Origin: Synechococcus sp. MVIR-18-1
GTDB lineage: Bacteria; Cyanobacteriota; Cyanobacteriia; PCC-6307; Cyanobiaceae
Direction: 5' to 3'
DNA length: 64,000 nt
Assembly: GCF_014279835.1 (NCBI RefSeq)
Contig: NZ_CP047942.1
Location: 2,356,001 to 2,420,000 of the forward strand
In this document: positions 28,749-38,404 of the stretch, piece by piece
How positions within the stretch are numbered: position 1 is the stretch's first letter
How the letters are laid out: the number at the start of each line of letters is the position of its first letter
The notes under the pieces: model-generated
What the model saw: only the letters and a program-made list of their open reading frames with translations
Told to the model about the DNA's origin: nothing
Database searches by the model: none
Translations under genes and position numbers: made by a program

Positions 28749-30088
28749 CCTCCAATCAAGCCAGTCCCCAAACACTGATTCGCAGCAAGCATCCTTGGAT
28801 CGAACCGGATTCAGTCGCCCAAGCGCTCGCCCAAGAGCATGGAGAAGCGGGCTTGATTTGGTTGGACGGGGATGCCAGCGACCTAGGCCGTTGGCTCACC
28901 TTGGCAGCTGACCCTCTCGAGCAACGTTGTTGCCGGGGATTGCCCGGTGAGGTGGGAGCCACCAATCCGTTTGAAGCTCTGCGCTCGCTCGATCCGGGGC
29001 ACTGGACAGGCTGGCTGAGTTACGACGCCGCCGCCTGGCTCGAACCCACAAACGCCTGGCGAAGCGATGCCATGGCGAGCCTTTGGATCGGGCGCCACGA
29101 CCCCGTTCTGCGCTTTGACCTCCAACAACGAGAGGTTTGGATTGAAGGCCTTGATGCCAAGCGCCATGCCGCAATGGAGCGATGGATTCAAGGGGTGAGT
29201 GCACGATGCAATCAAACCCCCGACGCACTCCCCAATCCCCAACCCCTTCACACAGCTTGGGTCCGTCACAGCGACAGGCAGGCCTATGCCAAGGGCGTCG
29301 AGCGAATCCGTGAGCTGATCGCGATGGGAGACCTCTTTCAAGCCAATCTCACCAGCTGCACCAGCACAACCTTGCCGGAATCGATCAATAATCTGGAGCT
29401 CTTTCGGCGCTTGCGTCGAGCTTGCCCGGCACCCTTTGCGGGTCTCGTCGTTGCCAGCGGGGATGCCACTGGCGAAGCACTCCTATCCACATCGCCGGAG
29501 CGCTTCATGGAAGTGATGCCCACTGGTGCTGTTCAAACAAGACCGATCAAGGGAACACGCCCTCGAGAGTCCGATCCAGAACGGGATGCCGATCAAGCCG
29601 CAGCATTGGTTTGCAGTGCAAAAGACCGTGCCGAAAACGTAATGATCGTCGACTTGCTGCGCAATGACCTTGGCAGGGTCTGCGTGCCTGGCAGCGTCGA
29701 TGTTCCTCAACTGGTCCATCTCGAAAGCTACGCCAGGGTCCACCACCTGACCTCAGTCGTGAACGGCCAACTCAGGGATGGACTGAACTGGGTGGATCTG
29801 CTGGAAGCGAGCTGGCCTGGTGGGTCGATCAGTGGTGCACCAAAACTGAGAGCGTGCCAAAGGCTTCAGGAATTAGAGCCCAAAGGTCGAGGTCCCTACT
29901 GCGGCTCCTTGCTCACGTTGAACTGGGATGGGCGTTTTGACAGCAATATTTTGATTCGCACCGTTCTGCGTAAAAACAATGAGCTTCGGGTACATGCAGG
30001 CTGCGGAATCGTTGCCGACTCGGATCCTCAGGCAGAAGCCGACGAACTGGACTGGAAATTGCTGCCACTTTTAGAGGCACTGGAATGA
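28745..30088 (+). CDS. pabB: aminodeoxychorismate synthase component I (PabB-type chorismate-binding enzyme)
   Basis: A 447-residue chorismate-binding enzyme that makes 4-amino-4-deoxychorismate for folate. C-terminal signatures are [22 protein letters not shown] (about residue 273), [13 protein letters not shown], and [14 protein letters not shown]. No glutamine-amidotransferase domain is fused, so a separate PabA/TrpG must supply ammonia. TrpE would be longer and has different feedback-site residues; the neighbour pabC supports PabB. ATG 28745 overlaps the queC stop, and the stop overlaps pabC by 4 bp, giving a coupled queC-pabB-pabC operon. Confidence 0.9.
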   Translation: MTSNQASPQTLIRSKHPWIEPDSVAQALAQEHGEAGLIWLDGDASDLGRWLTLAADPLEQRCCRGLPGEVGATNPFEALRSLDPGHWTGWLSYDAAAWLEPTNAWRSDAMASLWIGRHDPVLRFDLQQREVWIEGLDAKRHAAMERWIQGVSARCNQTPDALPNPQPLHTAWVRHSDRQAYAKGVERIRELIAMGDLFQANLTSCTSTTLPESINNLELFRRLRRACPAPFAGLVVASGDATGEALLSTSPERFMEVMPTGAVQTRPIKGTRPRESDPERDADQAAALVCSAKDRAENVMIVDLLRNDLGRVCVPGSVDVPQLVHLESYARVHHLTSVVNGQLRDGLNWVDLLEASWPGGSISGAPKLRACQRLQELEPKGRGPYCGSLLTLNWDGRFDSNILIRTVLRKNNELRVHAGCGIVADSDPQAEADELDWKLLPLLEALE

Positions 30089-30951
30089 CAGCATCTGAGC
30101 CACAACACTCCATCGCCTGGATCAACGGCACGTGGGGGCAGCCTGCAGAGCTGAAGCTGCCACTCAGCGACCGGGGACTGCAGCTCGCCGATGGACTATT
30201 CGAAACGGTCCTCCTTCATCACAACCGTCCCTGCCTGTTAGACGCACATCTGCGTCGATGGGAGCAAGGTTGTGAGCTGTTGGGAATGGCAGCACCGCCC
30301 AAAAGGTCCTGGTTGGATCCATTGATTCAAGAAGCAATCGAACGACTTGGAATCGCGCAGAGGTACGGGGCCATGCGCCTGAACTGGAGTCGAGGCGATG
30401 GAAGCAAGCGAGGAATTGGACTTGATCACCACTCTGCCGACCCCTCCAGGCATCGCTTTTGGCTGACGTTGCAAACCCATACGCCAACATTTGAGTCGGT
30501 GCGCACATGGATCAGTTGTCATGAATATCGGCATGCCTCCAGCCTGATGAGCCGATGCAAAACCTTTTCCTATGGGCAGGCCATTCAAGTGCGCCGGGAG
30601 GCTCAGCAAAAGGGAGCTGATGATGGATTGATGCTCAGCACCAATGGCACTTTGTGCTGCGGGAGCAGCGCCAATCTTGTTGTGCAACGCCATGGCCAAT
30701 GGCTCACACCCCCTTTAAGCGATGGCTGCCTGCCAGGAGTGATGCGGGGCCAAGCCCTCAAGCAGGGACTGATGCAAGAGCAGTCGCTTTCAGCCGAACC
30801 GCAACCTGGTGATCAATGGTTATTAATCAACAGTCTTGGCTGCCGGACGATCAGCCAAGTGAATGGCGAACCACTCACGAACAGGGGGAATGGAGAAACC
30901 CTTTGGAGATCTTTATTGCCATCTCATTCTGAAATTTCATTGCCACCCTGA
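30085..30951 (+). CDS. pabC: class IV aminotransferase, probable aminodeoxychorismate lyase
   Basis: A 288-residue PLP enzyme of fold type IV. N-terminal LPLSDRGLQLADGLFETV, the PLP lysine in CKTFSYGQAIQVR (about residue 160), ADDGLMLSTNGTLCCGSSANLV, and the phosphate-binding region DGCLPGVMRGQAL. The family includes PabC, branched-chain and D-amino-acid aminotransferases; the 4-bp overlap with pabB argues for PabC, which releases p-aminobenzoate and pyruvate. It belongs to the queC-pabB-pabC transcript. Confidence 0.87.
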   Translation: MTASEPQHSIAWINGTWGQPAELKLPLSDRGLQLADGLFETVLLHHNRPCLLDAHLRRWEQGCELLGMAAPPKRSWLDPLIQEAIERLGIAQRYGAMRLNWSRGDGSKRGIGLDHHSADPSRHRFWLTLQTHTPTFESVRTWISCHEYRHASSLMSRCKTFSYGQAIQVRREAQQKGADDGLMLSTNGTLCCGSSANLVVQRHGQWLTPPLSDGCLPGVMRGQALKQGLMQEQSLSAEPQPGDQWLLINSLGCRTISQVNGEPLTNRGNGETLWRSLLPSHSEISLPP

Positions 30952-30975
30952 GCGCAACAGAACACGATCAGCCGC

Positions 30976-32571
30976 ATGGAATTAAGGCGTGACTTAAGCC
31001 TTACAAGCCTCACCCTGACCGTCGTCACCGGAACGATTGGCTCGGGATGGTTATTTGCCTCCTATTACGCCGCTCGAACAGCTGGACCCGCAAGCCTGCC
31101 CGCCTGGCTGCTCGGGGGATTGATTTCCTTCATGCTCGCTCTGGTGTTTGCGGAGTTGGGCTCACTCATCAACAGCTCCGGCGCACTGGCCCAGATTCCA
31201 CTTCTCAGTCATGGGCGATTGTCTGGCTTCATCGGTGGTTGGAGCATCTGGATCAGCTATTTGTGCGTCCCAACCATCGAGCTGTTAGCCATGCTCGATT
31301 ATCTCGACAGCAGCCTGCCCTGGCTCACGCAAGATCGGAACGGCACACAAATTCTCAGCGGAGGCGGTCTGGCTGTCGCCATCGTCTTGATGGTGTTCTT
31401 CACCTGGATCAACCTCAACGGTGTGAAGGGTCTGGCCCGCTGGATCGACAACCTCACCATCTGGAAGTTGATCGTGCCCCTGCTTGTGGCCAGTGTGTTG
31501 ATGCTGCTCAGTCAGCACTGGGGGAATCTGAGCATCCCAGTCACAATCGCCAGCGACCCATCGGCCAGCAACGCTGGCAGCGGCACGGAGCTGGTGAATG
31601 CCGTCGGAAGCGGTGGCATTCTGTTTTGTCTCCTCGGCTTTCGCACCGCCGTCGACCTCGCTGGAGAAGCGCGCAACCCCCAACGCAATGTACCGCTCGC
31701 CATGGGACTAGGGCTAGGCATCAGCCTGCTGATTTACCTCGTTCTGCAATGGTCTTTCCTGGTGAGTGTGCCACCAGAAGCCCTGCAGCAAGGATGGTCC
31801 CAGCTGAGCCTCGGCCAACATGGCGGTCCGCTTGCAGCCATCGCCCTTGGTCTTGGGCTCGGTTGGATGGTGGTGCTGTTGCTGATCGACGCAGCCCTTT
31901 CCCCCAGCACAACGGCGATGGCCTACCTGGGGGTATCGGCGCGGGTGAGCTGGATGATGGGTCGCTGCAACCTGCTCCCTAAGTCCCTGGGTCGGGTCAA
32001 TAGATATGGAGTACCGGATGTTGCCGTCGTCAGCAGCTTGGTGTTGGGATGTGCCCTGTTCTTAATCGGCCCAGGCTGGCAACAGGTTGTGGCCTTTCTC
32101 ACGGCAGCACAAATGATCGCCCTAGCCATAGGGCCAGCAAGCTTGTTAGCCCTGCGCCAACAACTCCCCCAAGAACGAGGCCATTTTCGAATTCCCTATC
32201 CCACGGCCTTGAGTGCCTTGGCCTTCGTGATGGCGACATGGGCAACGAACTGGTGCGGGCGCACAGCATTAGAGGGAGCGGTGCTCGCCATCGGAATCCC
32301 AAGCCTGCTCTTTGCGCTTCACAACTGGAGAAAAAGCCAGCCGATTGAAACCAAAGAAGGCCTGTGGTGGGGCCTTTATTTAGGCCTTCTTGTTTTGGAT
32401 ATGGAGCTATTCAGCAAAGGACAACCACTGGAGCTCACGAACCTGGCCCATCTCGCAGTCTTGGCGGGGATGGCCCTTCTGGTGCTGCCGATCGCGGTCA
32501 ACAGCGCTCTTCCGGAGGTTTCACCCCATGCGCTCACACACTTAGGAAACGATCCACAACATCTTGGCTGA
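30976..32571 (+). CDS. APC-superfamily amino acid permease
   Basis: A 531-residue integral membrane transporter with about 12–14 hydrophobic segments. The N-terminal half has the APC signature (VVTGTIGSGWLFASYYAARTAGPAS), where the unwound helix 1 glycine motif is expected, and LFCLLGFRTAVDLAGEARNPQRNVP, typical of amino-acid/polyamine permeases. The substrate is unknown. It lies 24 bp after pabC. Its last 38 bp overlap the 3' end of urtE on the other strand. Confidence 0.87.
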   Translation: MELRRDLSLTSLTLTVVTGTIGSGWLFASYYAARTAGPASLPAWLLGGLISFMLALVFAELGSLINSSGALAQIPLLSHGRLSGFIGGWSIWISYLCVPTIELLAMLDYLDSSLPWLTQDRNGTQILSGGGLAVAIVLMVFFTWINLNGVKGLARWIDNLTIWKLIVPLLVASVLMLLSQHWGNLSIPVTIASDPSASNAGSGTELVNAVGSGGILFCLLGFRTAVDLAGEARNPQRNVPLAMGLGLGISLLIYLVLQWSFLVSVPPEALQQGWSQLSLGQHGGPLAAIALGLGLGWMVVLLLIDAALSPSTTAMAYLGVSARVSWMMGRCNLLPKSLGRVNRYGVPDVAVVSSLVLGCALFLIGPGWQQVVAFLTAAQMIALAIGPASLLALRQQLPQERGHFRIPYPTALSALAFVMATWATNWCGRTALEGAVLAIGIPSLLFALHNWRKSQPIETKEGLWWGLYLGLLVLDMELFSKGQPLELTNLAHLAVLAGMALLVLPIAVNSALPEVSPHALTHLGNDPQHLG

Positions 32572-33241
32572 GCTCAGACGTGGAGCCACTGGCCACAATT
32601 CCTCCGCGCTGCATGGCGTAATAGCGATCCGCCTGTCGAACGAAATGCAAATGCTGCTCCACTAGCAGAACGCCAATCCCTTTCTCCGCAATAATGCGTT
32701 GAACAGCAGCTTCAATATCCTGAACAATATTGGGCTGAATACCCTCAGTAGGCTCATCCAAAAGCAACAATTTTGGCTGACCTAAAAGAGCACGAGCAAT
32801 GGCAAGCTGCTGCTGCTGACCACCGGAGAGATCTCCACCTTTTCGTGAAAGAAATTCCTGGAGAATGGGGAAAAGTTCGTAAATAAAAGGATCGATACGA
32901 CGATTTCGAGCAAGACCTCCTGGGAGGGCCTCCATCCCCAACATCAAATTCTCTTCAACTGTTAATTGAGGAATGATTTCCCTACCCTGAGGCACATAGC
33001 CAAGTCCTGACCTTGCACGCTGATGAGGAGGCTGACGCTCCATTCCATGGCCTTCAAAAATAATCTCACCAGACCGTGGTTTAAGCAAACCGATCAGAGA
33101 CTTAAGAAGTGTGGTCTTTCCCACCCCATTCCGGCCGATCAGGCAAACCATTTCTCCAGCGAGGACCCTCAGATCAACATCTCGAAGAATATGGCTCTCG
33201 CCGTAATAGGTATTGAGGCCCCGAATCTCGAGCATTGTCAT
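32534..33241 (-). CDS. urtE: urea ABC transporter ATPase UrtE
   Basis: A 235-residue ABC ATPase of the branched-chain-amino-acid (LivF-like) type. It starts LEIRGLNTYYGESHILRDV, with Walker A GRNGVGKTTLLKS, signature LSGGQQQQLAIARAL and Walker B LLLLDEPTEGIQP. GLNTYYGESH is typical of UrtE and not of LivF in general. It is the last gene of the urtABCDE operon; its start overlaps the stop of urtD by 4 bp. It powers high-affinity urea uptake in the inner membrane. Confidence 0.92.
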   Translation of the reverse strand: MTMLEIRGLNTYYGESHILRDVDLRVLAGEMVCLIGRNGVGKTTLLKSLIGLLKPRSGEIIFEGHGMERQPPHQRARSGLGYVPQGREIIPQLTVEENLMLGMEALPGGLARNRRIDPFIYELFPILQEFLSRKGGDLSGGQQQQLAIARALLGQPKLLLLDEPTEGIQPNIVQDIEAAVQRIIAEKGIGVLLVEQHLHFVRQADRYYAMQRGGIVASGSTSELSQDVVDRFLSV

Positions 33242-34011
33242 TGAGCTTCGTCCTCCGTAGTTCCTAAATAAACCTCAATCACTCGAGGATCCTGTTGCAC
33301 CTGATCCATAGAGCCCTCACAAAGAACATGACCCTGGTGCAACACAGTCACCGGGCTATCAAGACGACGGATGAATTCCATATCGTGCTCAATGACCAAA
33401 ACAGTGTGTTCTCCAGCCAAAGACTTCAGCAAATCAGCCGTTAGGTCAGTTTCCTCATCCGTAAGACCTGCAACCGGCTCATCCACCAACAAGAGATCGG
33501 GATCTTGACCAACCAACATTGCAATTTCCAACCACTGCTTCTGTCCATGAGAAAGAGATCCAGCTCTCCAGTCAGAGCGAGATTGAAGATTAACAATGTT
33601 CATGAGATGGTGAACTTGGTCACGCTGTTCAGCACTGATACGGCCAAAAAGCAAAGTCCAAGGCTGTTTTGACCGACTAACAGCCAATGCCAAGTTGTCC
33701 TGAACTGTTAGATCTTCAAACACACGAGGACTTTGGAACTTACGGCCGATGCCAAGTCGTGCAATGCGGTGTTCTGGGATTCCAACCAGAGATCGGCCTT
33801 TAAAAAGCACGCCTCCTGAGCTAGGCGCAACCTTTCCAGTGATGACATCTAAAAATGTTGTCTTCCCCGCTCCATTGGGACCGATGACCGCTCGTAGCTC
33901 TCCTGATTGCAAGCTGAGGTTGAGATCTCGAAGAGCAAGAAAGCCATCGAAACTCACCGTGATGTCCTTGAGCTCCAGCAATGCTCTGGAACCAGAAACA
34001 ATATTGCTCAT
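33238..34011 (-). CDS. urtD: urea ABC transporter ATPase UrtD
   Basis: A 257-residue LivG-like ATPase. LLELKDITVSFDGFLALRDL, Walker A GPNGAGKTTFLD, signature SLSHGQKQWLEIAMLV (the SHGQ variant is characteristic of UrtD) and Walker B LLLVDEPVAGLT. It pairs with UrtE to form the nucleotide-binding heterodimer. Its start overlaps the stop of urtC and its stop overlaps the urtE start, each by 4 bp, so translation is coupled. Confidence 0.93.
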   Translation of the reverse strand: MSNIVSGSRALLELKDITVSFDGFLALRDLNLSLQSGELRAVIGPNGAGKTTFLDVITGKVAPSSGGVLFKGRSLVGIPEHRIARLGIGRKFQSPRVFEDLTVQDNLALAVSRSKQPWTLLFGRISAEQRDQVHHLMNIVNLQSRSDWRAGSLSHGQKQWLEIAMLVGQDPDLLLVDEPVAGLTDEETDLTADLLKSLAGEHTVLVIEHDMEFIRRLDSPVTVLHQGHVLCEGSMDQVQQDPRVIEVYLGTTEDEAQ

Positions 34012-35138
34012 GGCTGCACCTCGTCATTGCCATCAACTTCAAGTTGCGGATAAGTACCAATCGGCCGAATAAAGCCCACACGGGACATCAGATTCCTCGG
34101 TCCTTCTCCTTGGAACCAACCAATCACCCCCTCAGGCAATGCCGTCACAACAAGAATGAATAAACCACCTTGGATGAAAAGCCAAGTTTCAGGCAATGCT
34201 TCGCTCACCAGACTTTTGGCGTACATGATGGCAACAGAACCAAGAATCGCTCCAACTAATGTTCCACGACCACCAACAGCGACCCAAATCACCATTTCGA
34301 TCGAAAACGGAACAGTCATGAATTGCGGCGAAACGATGCCTGATTGCACGGTGTAGAGCGCCCCACCAATACCCGCCAATCCCCCAGCAATTGCAAACAC
34401 AATTGTTTTAAATAACGTGGGGTTATACCCAGCAAAGCGAAGCCGCGGCTCATCATCACGGATTGCAATTAGAACGTTTCCAAAGCGACCACGCACAACC
34501 CAACGTAGAAAGATCCACACCAAGATCACAACGACAGCCGTCAACCAAAAGAAACCACGCTGCATCTCTGCCGATCCCAACTCGAGCTGCCCAAACAGAA
34601 CTGTGACATCCGTTTTGAGACCATTGGTCCCATTAATCAGCTTTTGCTGTCCATTGAAGAAGTTAAAAAAGACCAACAGAGCAGCCTGGGTCAAAATCGA
34701 AAAATAAACCCCCTTAATCCGATTACGAAACACCAAGTTCCCCAATACAGCTGCAAGCAAAGCAGGGACTAGCCAAATTGCAATGAGCGTAAAGAGAGGC
34801 GAACGAAAAGGCTCCCAAAACAATGGCAACCGATCAACTCCATACAAACTGAAGAATTCAGGAATAGAATTGGGCATATCAATAGAACTCCTCAGTTGGA
34901 GATACATCGCAGCGGCATAACCTCCAAGAGCAAAGAAAATTCCCTGACCAAGACTCAGAAGACCTGTAAAGCCCCAAATCAAATCAATCCCAAGCGCCAC
35001 AATCGCTAGCGATAGAAACCGACCCAACAGGTTCAGACGGAAAACAGGAAGAACCGATGGAGCAGCAACGATTACCGCGATGATCAACACCCAAACAGCC
35101 ACCGAGAGCCATGGACGCTGTTGAAACGAACGAAACAT
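34008..35138 (-). CDS. urtC: urea ABC transporter permease UrtC
   Basis: A 376-residue permease of the LivM family with about 9–10 hydrophobic helices. It holds FVALGIDLIWGFTGLLSLGQG-type helices and the EAA-like loop NPTLFKTIVFAIAGGLAGIGG near the coupling region. An upstream extension to 35219 would overlap urtB and lacks family character; the ATG at 35138 sits 4 bp after the urtB stop. Together with UrtB it forms the urea channel. Confidence 0.92.
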   Translation of the reverse strand: MFRSFQQRPWLSVAVWVLIIAVIVAAPSVLPVFRLNLLGRFLSLAIVALGIDLIWGFTGLLSLGQGIFFALGGYAAAMYLQLRSSIDMPNSIPEFFSLYGVDRLPLFWEPFRSPLFTLIAIWLVPALLAAVLGNLVFRNRIKGVYFSILTQAALLVFFNFFNGQQKLINGTNGLKTDVTVLFGQLELGSAEMQRGFFWLTAVVVILVWIFLRWVVRGRFGNVLIAIRDDEPRLRFAGYNPTLFKTIVFAIAGGLAGIGGALYTVQSGIVSPQFMTVPFSIEMVIWVAVGGRGTLVGAILGSVAIMYAKSLVSEALPETWLFIQGGLFILVVTALPEGVIGWFQGEGPRNLMSRVGFIRPIGTYPQLEVDGNDEVQP

Positions 35139-35142
35139 CAGT

Positions 35143-36297
35143 TCAAGCCTCAACCATGCGGCCTTTTTGCGGGAACAGGCCTGAAGGACGGAACTGAAGG
35201 AACACCACAATGAGGGCAAACACCATCACCTGAGCCATGCTCGTGGTCGCAAAAAATTCAACGCCACCAGCCAGTGGCCCAGGCATATCGGGCCAAATCG
35301 TAAGCAGCCTTCCCGCTCCAATCAGATCAGTTAACAAGCCGATCGCAAATGAAGCCAAGACGGTGCCGAAAAGATTGCCAACACCACCGAGCACCACAAC
35401 CATGAAACAGCCCACGATGTAAGACGTTCCAACGTTGGGACCTACCGAACCCAACAACGACACTGCAACTCCAGCCACGCCAGCCAAACCAGAACCGATC
35501 CCAAAGGTGAGGACGTCAACCGTGTCAGTCGGAATGCCGAGGCAGTCGCTCATCGAACGATTCTGAGTGACTGCCCGAATCCGAATACCCCAAACACTGC
35601 GGTTAAGGAACCAGATCACCCCAACGACAGCGATCAACGTCATCACGATGATCACAAGACGTGGCACCGGAAATGTGAGATCCATCCACTCGAGACCACC
35701 GCGCATCCACTTCGGAGCGGTGACATCCACATTGCGAGATGTCGCCTTAGCAATCCGGCTAATTTGCGAGGCCAATCCACCCGCAAATAACACTCCAATG
35801 AAAGCGGAAACAGCCCAACCACCTAATCGCACAAACCGGGATTGACGTCCCTCCAATAAGTGCTTCGGAAGAAACAACGGAACGCTGAATCCGAGCACGA
35901 GAAACAGAACCATTCCTGCCGCATAAGCAAGCGGAACGCTGCGCACAAACTGCTGGAGAATCAAACTGACACCCCACGTAGCAAGCAACGTCTCCAGTGG
36001 ACTCCCATAGAGACGTCGTATCACTGTGCGTTCAAGCAAAATGCCAACAACACCGCTTACAACGAAGGCGCATGGAATCGCAACCAATACGTAGGCGTTG
36101 TAAATAGGTGCAAGTAGGGGAAGTTTGAAAATGAGCTGCACCACGTAGGTGGTGTAGGCACCAAGCATGATTAATTCGCCATGAGCGAGATTAATCACAC
36201 CCATCAAGCCAAACACAATTGCCAGTCCAAGGGCGGCCATCAGCAACACAGAGCCGATGGCCACACCGTTGAACAGACTTTCGAAAAGCAGTTGCAC
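35143..36297 (-). CDS. urtB: urea ABC transporter permease UrtB
   Basis: A 384-residue LivH-like permease (LFESLFNGVAIGSVLLMAAL; MGVINLAHGELIMLGAYTTY) with about nine membrane helices. The loop NRSMSDCLGIPTDTVDVLTF is the coupling region that meets the ATPases. The length is longer than LivH because of a periplasmic loop (about 165–215), as in other cyanobacterial UrtB proteins. It is separated from urtA by about 90 bp that hold a terminator-like hairpin, and from urtC by 4 bp. Confidence 0.92.
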   Translation of the reverse strand: MQLLFESLFNGVAIGSVLLMAALGLAIVFGLMGVINLAHGELIMLGAYTTYVVQLIFKLPLLAPIYNAYVLVAIPCAFVVSGVVGILLERTVIRRLYGSPLETLLATWGVSLILQQFVRSVPLAYAAGMVLFLVLGFSVPLFLPKHLLEGRQSRFVRLGGWAVSAFIGVLFAGGLASQISRIAKATSRNVDVTAPKWMRGGLEWMDLTFPVPRLVIIVMTLIAVVGVIWFLNRSVWGIRIRAVTQNRSMSDCLGIPTDTVDVLTFGIGSGLAGVAGVAVSLLGSVGPNVGTSYIVGCFMVVVLGGVGNLFGTVLASFAIGLLTDLIGAGRLLTIWPDMPGPLAGGVEFFATTSMAQVMVFALIVVFLQFRPSGLFPQKGRMVEA

Positions 36298-36322
36298 GGG
36301 GAGGGTCTAGTAAGCGAAACAA

Positions 36323-36353
36323 ATAAAAAGAGGAGCCCCCAAGGGACTCCTCC
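36323..36353 (-). terminator. intra-operon terminator or attenuator between urtA and urtB
   Basis: On the minus strand GAGGAG (36352–36347) and CTCCTC (36335–36330) form a stem with inner C/G pairs, followed by TTTTTATTTG. It lies 36–66 bp after the urtA stop. In binding-protein ABC operons such hairpins commonly let urtA be made in excess over the permease genes. Confidence 0.65.
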
Positions 36354-36388
36354 TGTAGCAATCCATCAATAGATGGAGCTATCAATGA

Positions 36389-37684
36389 TCAGAGCTTGTA
36401 CTTCTCTCCCTTGCTGGGATCAGACCAATCGCAAGCGAAGCCCTTCGATGTGGGCTCAAACTGGTTCCAGGTCTGAGGATCAATTGGGCTGTCCGACTCT
36501 TCTACGATTTCAAACTGACCATCTGCAGTGATCTCTCCGATCCGAACGATTTGAGAGATGTGATGGTTAGGACGAACCTCGATGGGTCCTTGAGGAGCAT
36601 CAAACTTAATACCGATCAGGGCTTCACGTACTTTGTCGTCATCGAAAGTACCGGCTTTCTCAACAGCCTGCTTCCAGAGGTAAACCATGTTGTATGCAGA
36701 CTCTTGAGGGTCGGCAACAACGCGGTCAGCGCCATACTTAGCTTTGAAGTCAGCAGCAAACTTCTTCGAAGCCGGGGTATCAATGGACATCATGTAGTTC
36801 CAAGCGCCGTAATGGCCCTCAAGGAACTCAGGTCCAATTGTGCTGATTTCTTCTTCAGCAATGGAATAGCTCATCACGTAGTAACCCTTTTCAGGAGTGA
36901 TGCCAGCATCCTGAATCTGCTTAAAGAAAGCAACATTTTGGTCACCATTCAGGGTGTTAATAATTACACCACCATCAGGCAAGGCTTTTTTAATCTTGGC
37001 AATAATTGGAGCAACCTCAGTATTACCTAGAGGCAAATAGTCTTCGCCAACCACTTCTCCACCCAGAGACTTCACCTGCTCCTTGGTGATGGTGTTTGAA
37101 GTACGAGGGAAGACATAGTCAGAGCCCACTAGATAGAAAGGCTTTCCGGCAGCTGGTGACTTCTCGAACATGAAGCTGGTCGCTGGCTCCGACTGCTGGT
37201 TAGGAGTCGCGCCGGTGTAAAAAATATTCTTCGAACATTCTTGGCCTTCGTACTGAATTGGGTAATACAGAAAAGCATCCTTCGATTCGTACACCGGAAG
37301 CATTGCCTTACGGCTAGCAGAGGTCCAGCCGCCAAACACAACAGGAACTTTGTCCTGATCGATGAGTTTTTTGGACTTCTCAGCAAACGTGGGCCAATCG
37401 GAGGCACCGTCTTCAACGATGTAATCAATTTTGTACTTCTTGCCGTCTACCTCAACACCACCGGCAGCATTGATTTCATCAATGGCCATCTTTTCTGTAT
37501 CCACCAAGGTGGACTCAGAAATCGCCATCGTCCCCGTTAGGGAATGAAGGATGCCGACAGTGACGCTGTCGTCAAATTCCACGCTGGAGGCTTTCTCATC
37601 GCCACCACCACAAGCGGTGACGGCCAGACCCAGCGACGCTGCGGCCATGCCGACGAAGAGACGCTTGGACAATGATGAACTCAT
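36389..37684 (-). CDS. urtA: urea ABC transporter substrate-binding lipoprotein UrtA
   Basis: About 431 residues from MSSSLSKRLFVG. A lipoprotein signal with lipobox LAVTAC (Cys near residue 25), then a type I periplasmic binding fold: VTVGILHSLTGTMAISE, WTSASRKAMLPVYE, YYPIQYEGQECSKNIFYTGA and NMMSIDTPASKKFAADF-type segments, all typical for UrtA and its amide-binding relatives. It captures urea at nanomolar to micromolar concentrations outside the membrane. It is the first gene of urtABCDE; the putative NtcA promoter lies 46–89 bp before its start. The first in-frame Met (37699) adds five residues and is less likely. Confidence 0.94.
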   Translation of the reverse strand: MSSSLSKRLFVGMAAASLGLAVTACGGGDEKASSVEFDDSVTVGILHSLTGTMAISESTLVDTEKMAIDEINAAGGVEVDGKKYKIDYIVEDGASDWPTFAEKSKKLIDQDKVPVVFGGWTSASRKAMLPVYESKDAFLYYPIQYEGQECSKNIFYTGATPNQQSEPATSFMFEKSPAAGKPFYLVGSDYVFPRTSNTITKEQVKSLGGEVVGEDYLPLGNTEVAPIIAKIKKALPDGGVIINTLNGDQNVAFFKQIQDAGITPEKGYYVMSYSIAEEEISTIGPEFLEGHYGAWNYMMSIDTPASKKFAADFKAKYGADRVVADPQESAYNMVYLWKQAVEKAGTFDDDKVREALIGIKFDAPQGPIEVRPNHHISQIVRIGEITADGQFEIVEESDSPIDPQTWNQFEPTSKGFACDWSDPSKGEKYKL

Positions 37685-37729
37685 GAGTACCAAAAACAAG
37701 TGAATCGACGCTTAAACGTCGGAGCATGA

Positions 37730-37773
37730 AAGGTACAGATCAAGAGCCGCAAGTTCCTGTATCAATAAAAACA
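37730..37773 (-). promoter_or_regulatory. putative NtcA-activated promoter of urtA
   Basis: On the minus strand TGTTTTTATTGATACA (37773–37758) matches the NtcA site TGTA-N8-TACA at seven of eight positions. Exactly 22 bp further down is TACCTT (37735–37730), which fits the TAN3T -10 box of NtcA-dependent class II promoters. The predicted transcript start is about 39 bp before the urtA ATG. NtcA activates nitrogen-scavenging genes when 2-oxoglutarate is high. Confidence 0.7.
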
Positions 37774-37801
37774 ATTTGGCTCTTAAGCGCCTAAATACGC
37801 T

Positions 37802-38404
37802 TCATTCTTGTATCTGTTGCAACACAAAGGCTTCCACGCGATCGAGTCCTTCTCCCGTCCGAAGGTTGGTAAAACACCAGGGCCGATCCCCGCGCATCCT
37901 CAGTGTGTCCTGTTCCATCACACCCAAATCGGCACCAACGAGGGGAGCCAGATCAATCTTGTTAATCACCAATAAATCGGACCGTGTAATTCCAGGTCCG
38001 CCCTTACGAGGAATCTTGTCCCCAGCCGCTACATCAATCACGTAAATACAAAGGTCCACTAATTCGGGACTAAAACTGGCCGCAAGATTGTCACCGCCGC
38101 TTTCAACCATCACCAGATCAAGACCGGGAAATTGCTGCTCCAATTCACTTACAGCAGCTCGGTTGATGGAGCAGTCTTCTCGTATCGCCGTATGGGGGCA
38201 TCCCCCGGTTTCAACACCACGGATACGCTCCGGCTCTAATGCACCAGAGCGCGTGAGGAATTGGGCATCCTCTTGCGTATAGATGTCATTGGTTACAACA
38301 GCTAACTGCAGGCGATCACGCAATCTCCTGCAGAGCGCTTCCACGAGCGCTGTTTTACCTGAGCCCACCGGACCGGCGACGCCAAGCCTGAGTTTGCTGC
38401 TCAT
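37802..38404 (-). CDS. ureG: urease accessory GTPase UreG
   Basis: A 200-residue SIMIBI GTPase that delivers nickel to urease. P-loop [14 protein letters not shown] (about residues 11–24), [14 protein letters not shown], the metal-binding CPH of [28 protein letters not shown] and the NKID guanine-specificity motif ([11 protein letters not shown]). Length is normal. Its ATG overlaps the ureF stop by one base. It is the last gene of the leftward ureE-ureF-ureG operon and lies 28 bp upstream of the urtA NtcA site, so urtA transcription starts just downstream of its stop. Confidence 0.95.
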   Translation of the reverse strand: MSSKLRLGVAGPVGSGKTALVEALCRRLRDRLQLAVVTNDIYTQEDAQFLTRSGALEPERIRGVETGGCPHTAIREDCSINRAAVSELEQQFPGLDLVMVESGGDNLAASFSPELVDLCIYVIDVAAGDKIPRKGGPGITRSDLLVINKIDLAPLVGADLGVMEQDTLRMRGDRPWCFTNLRTGEGLDRVEAFVLQQIQE

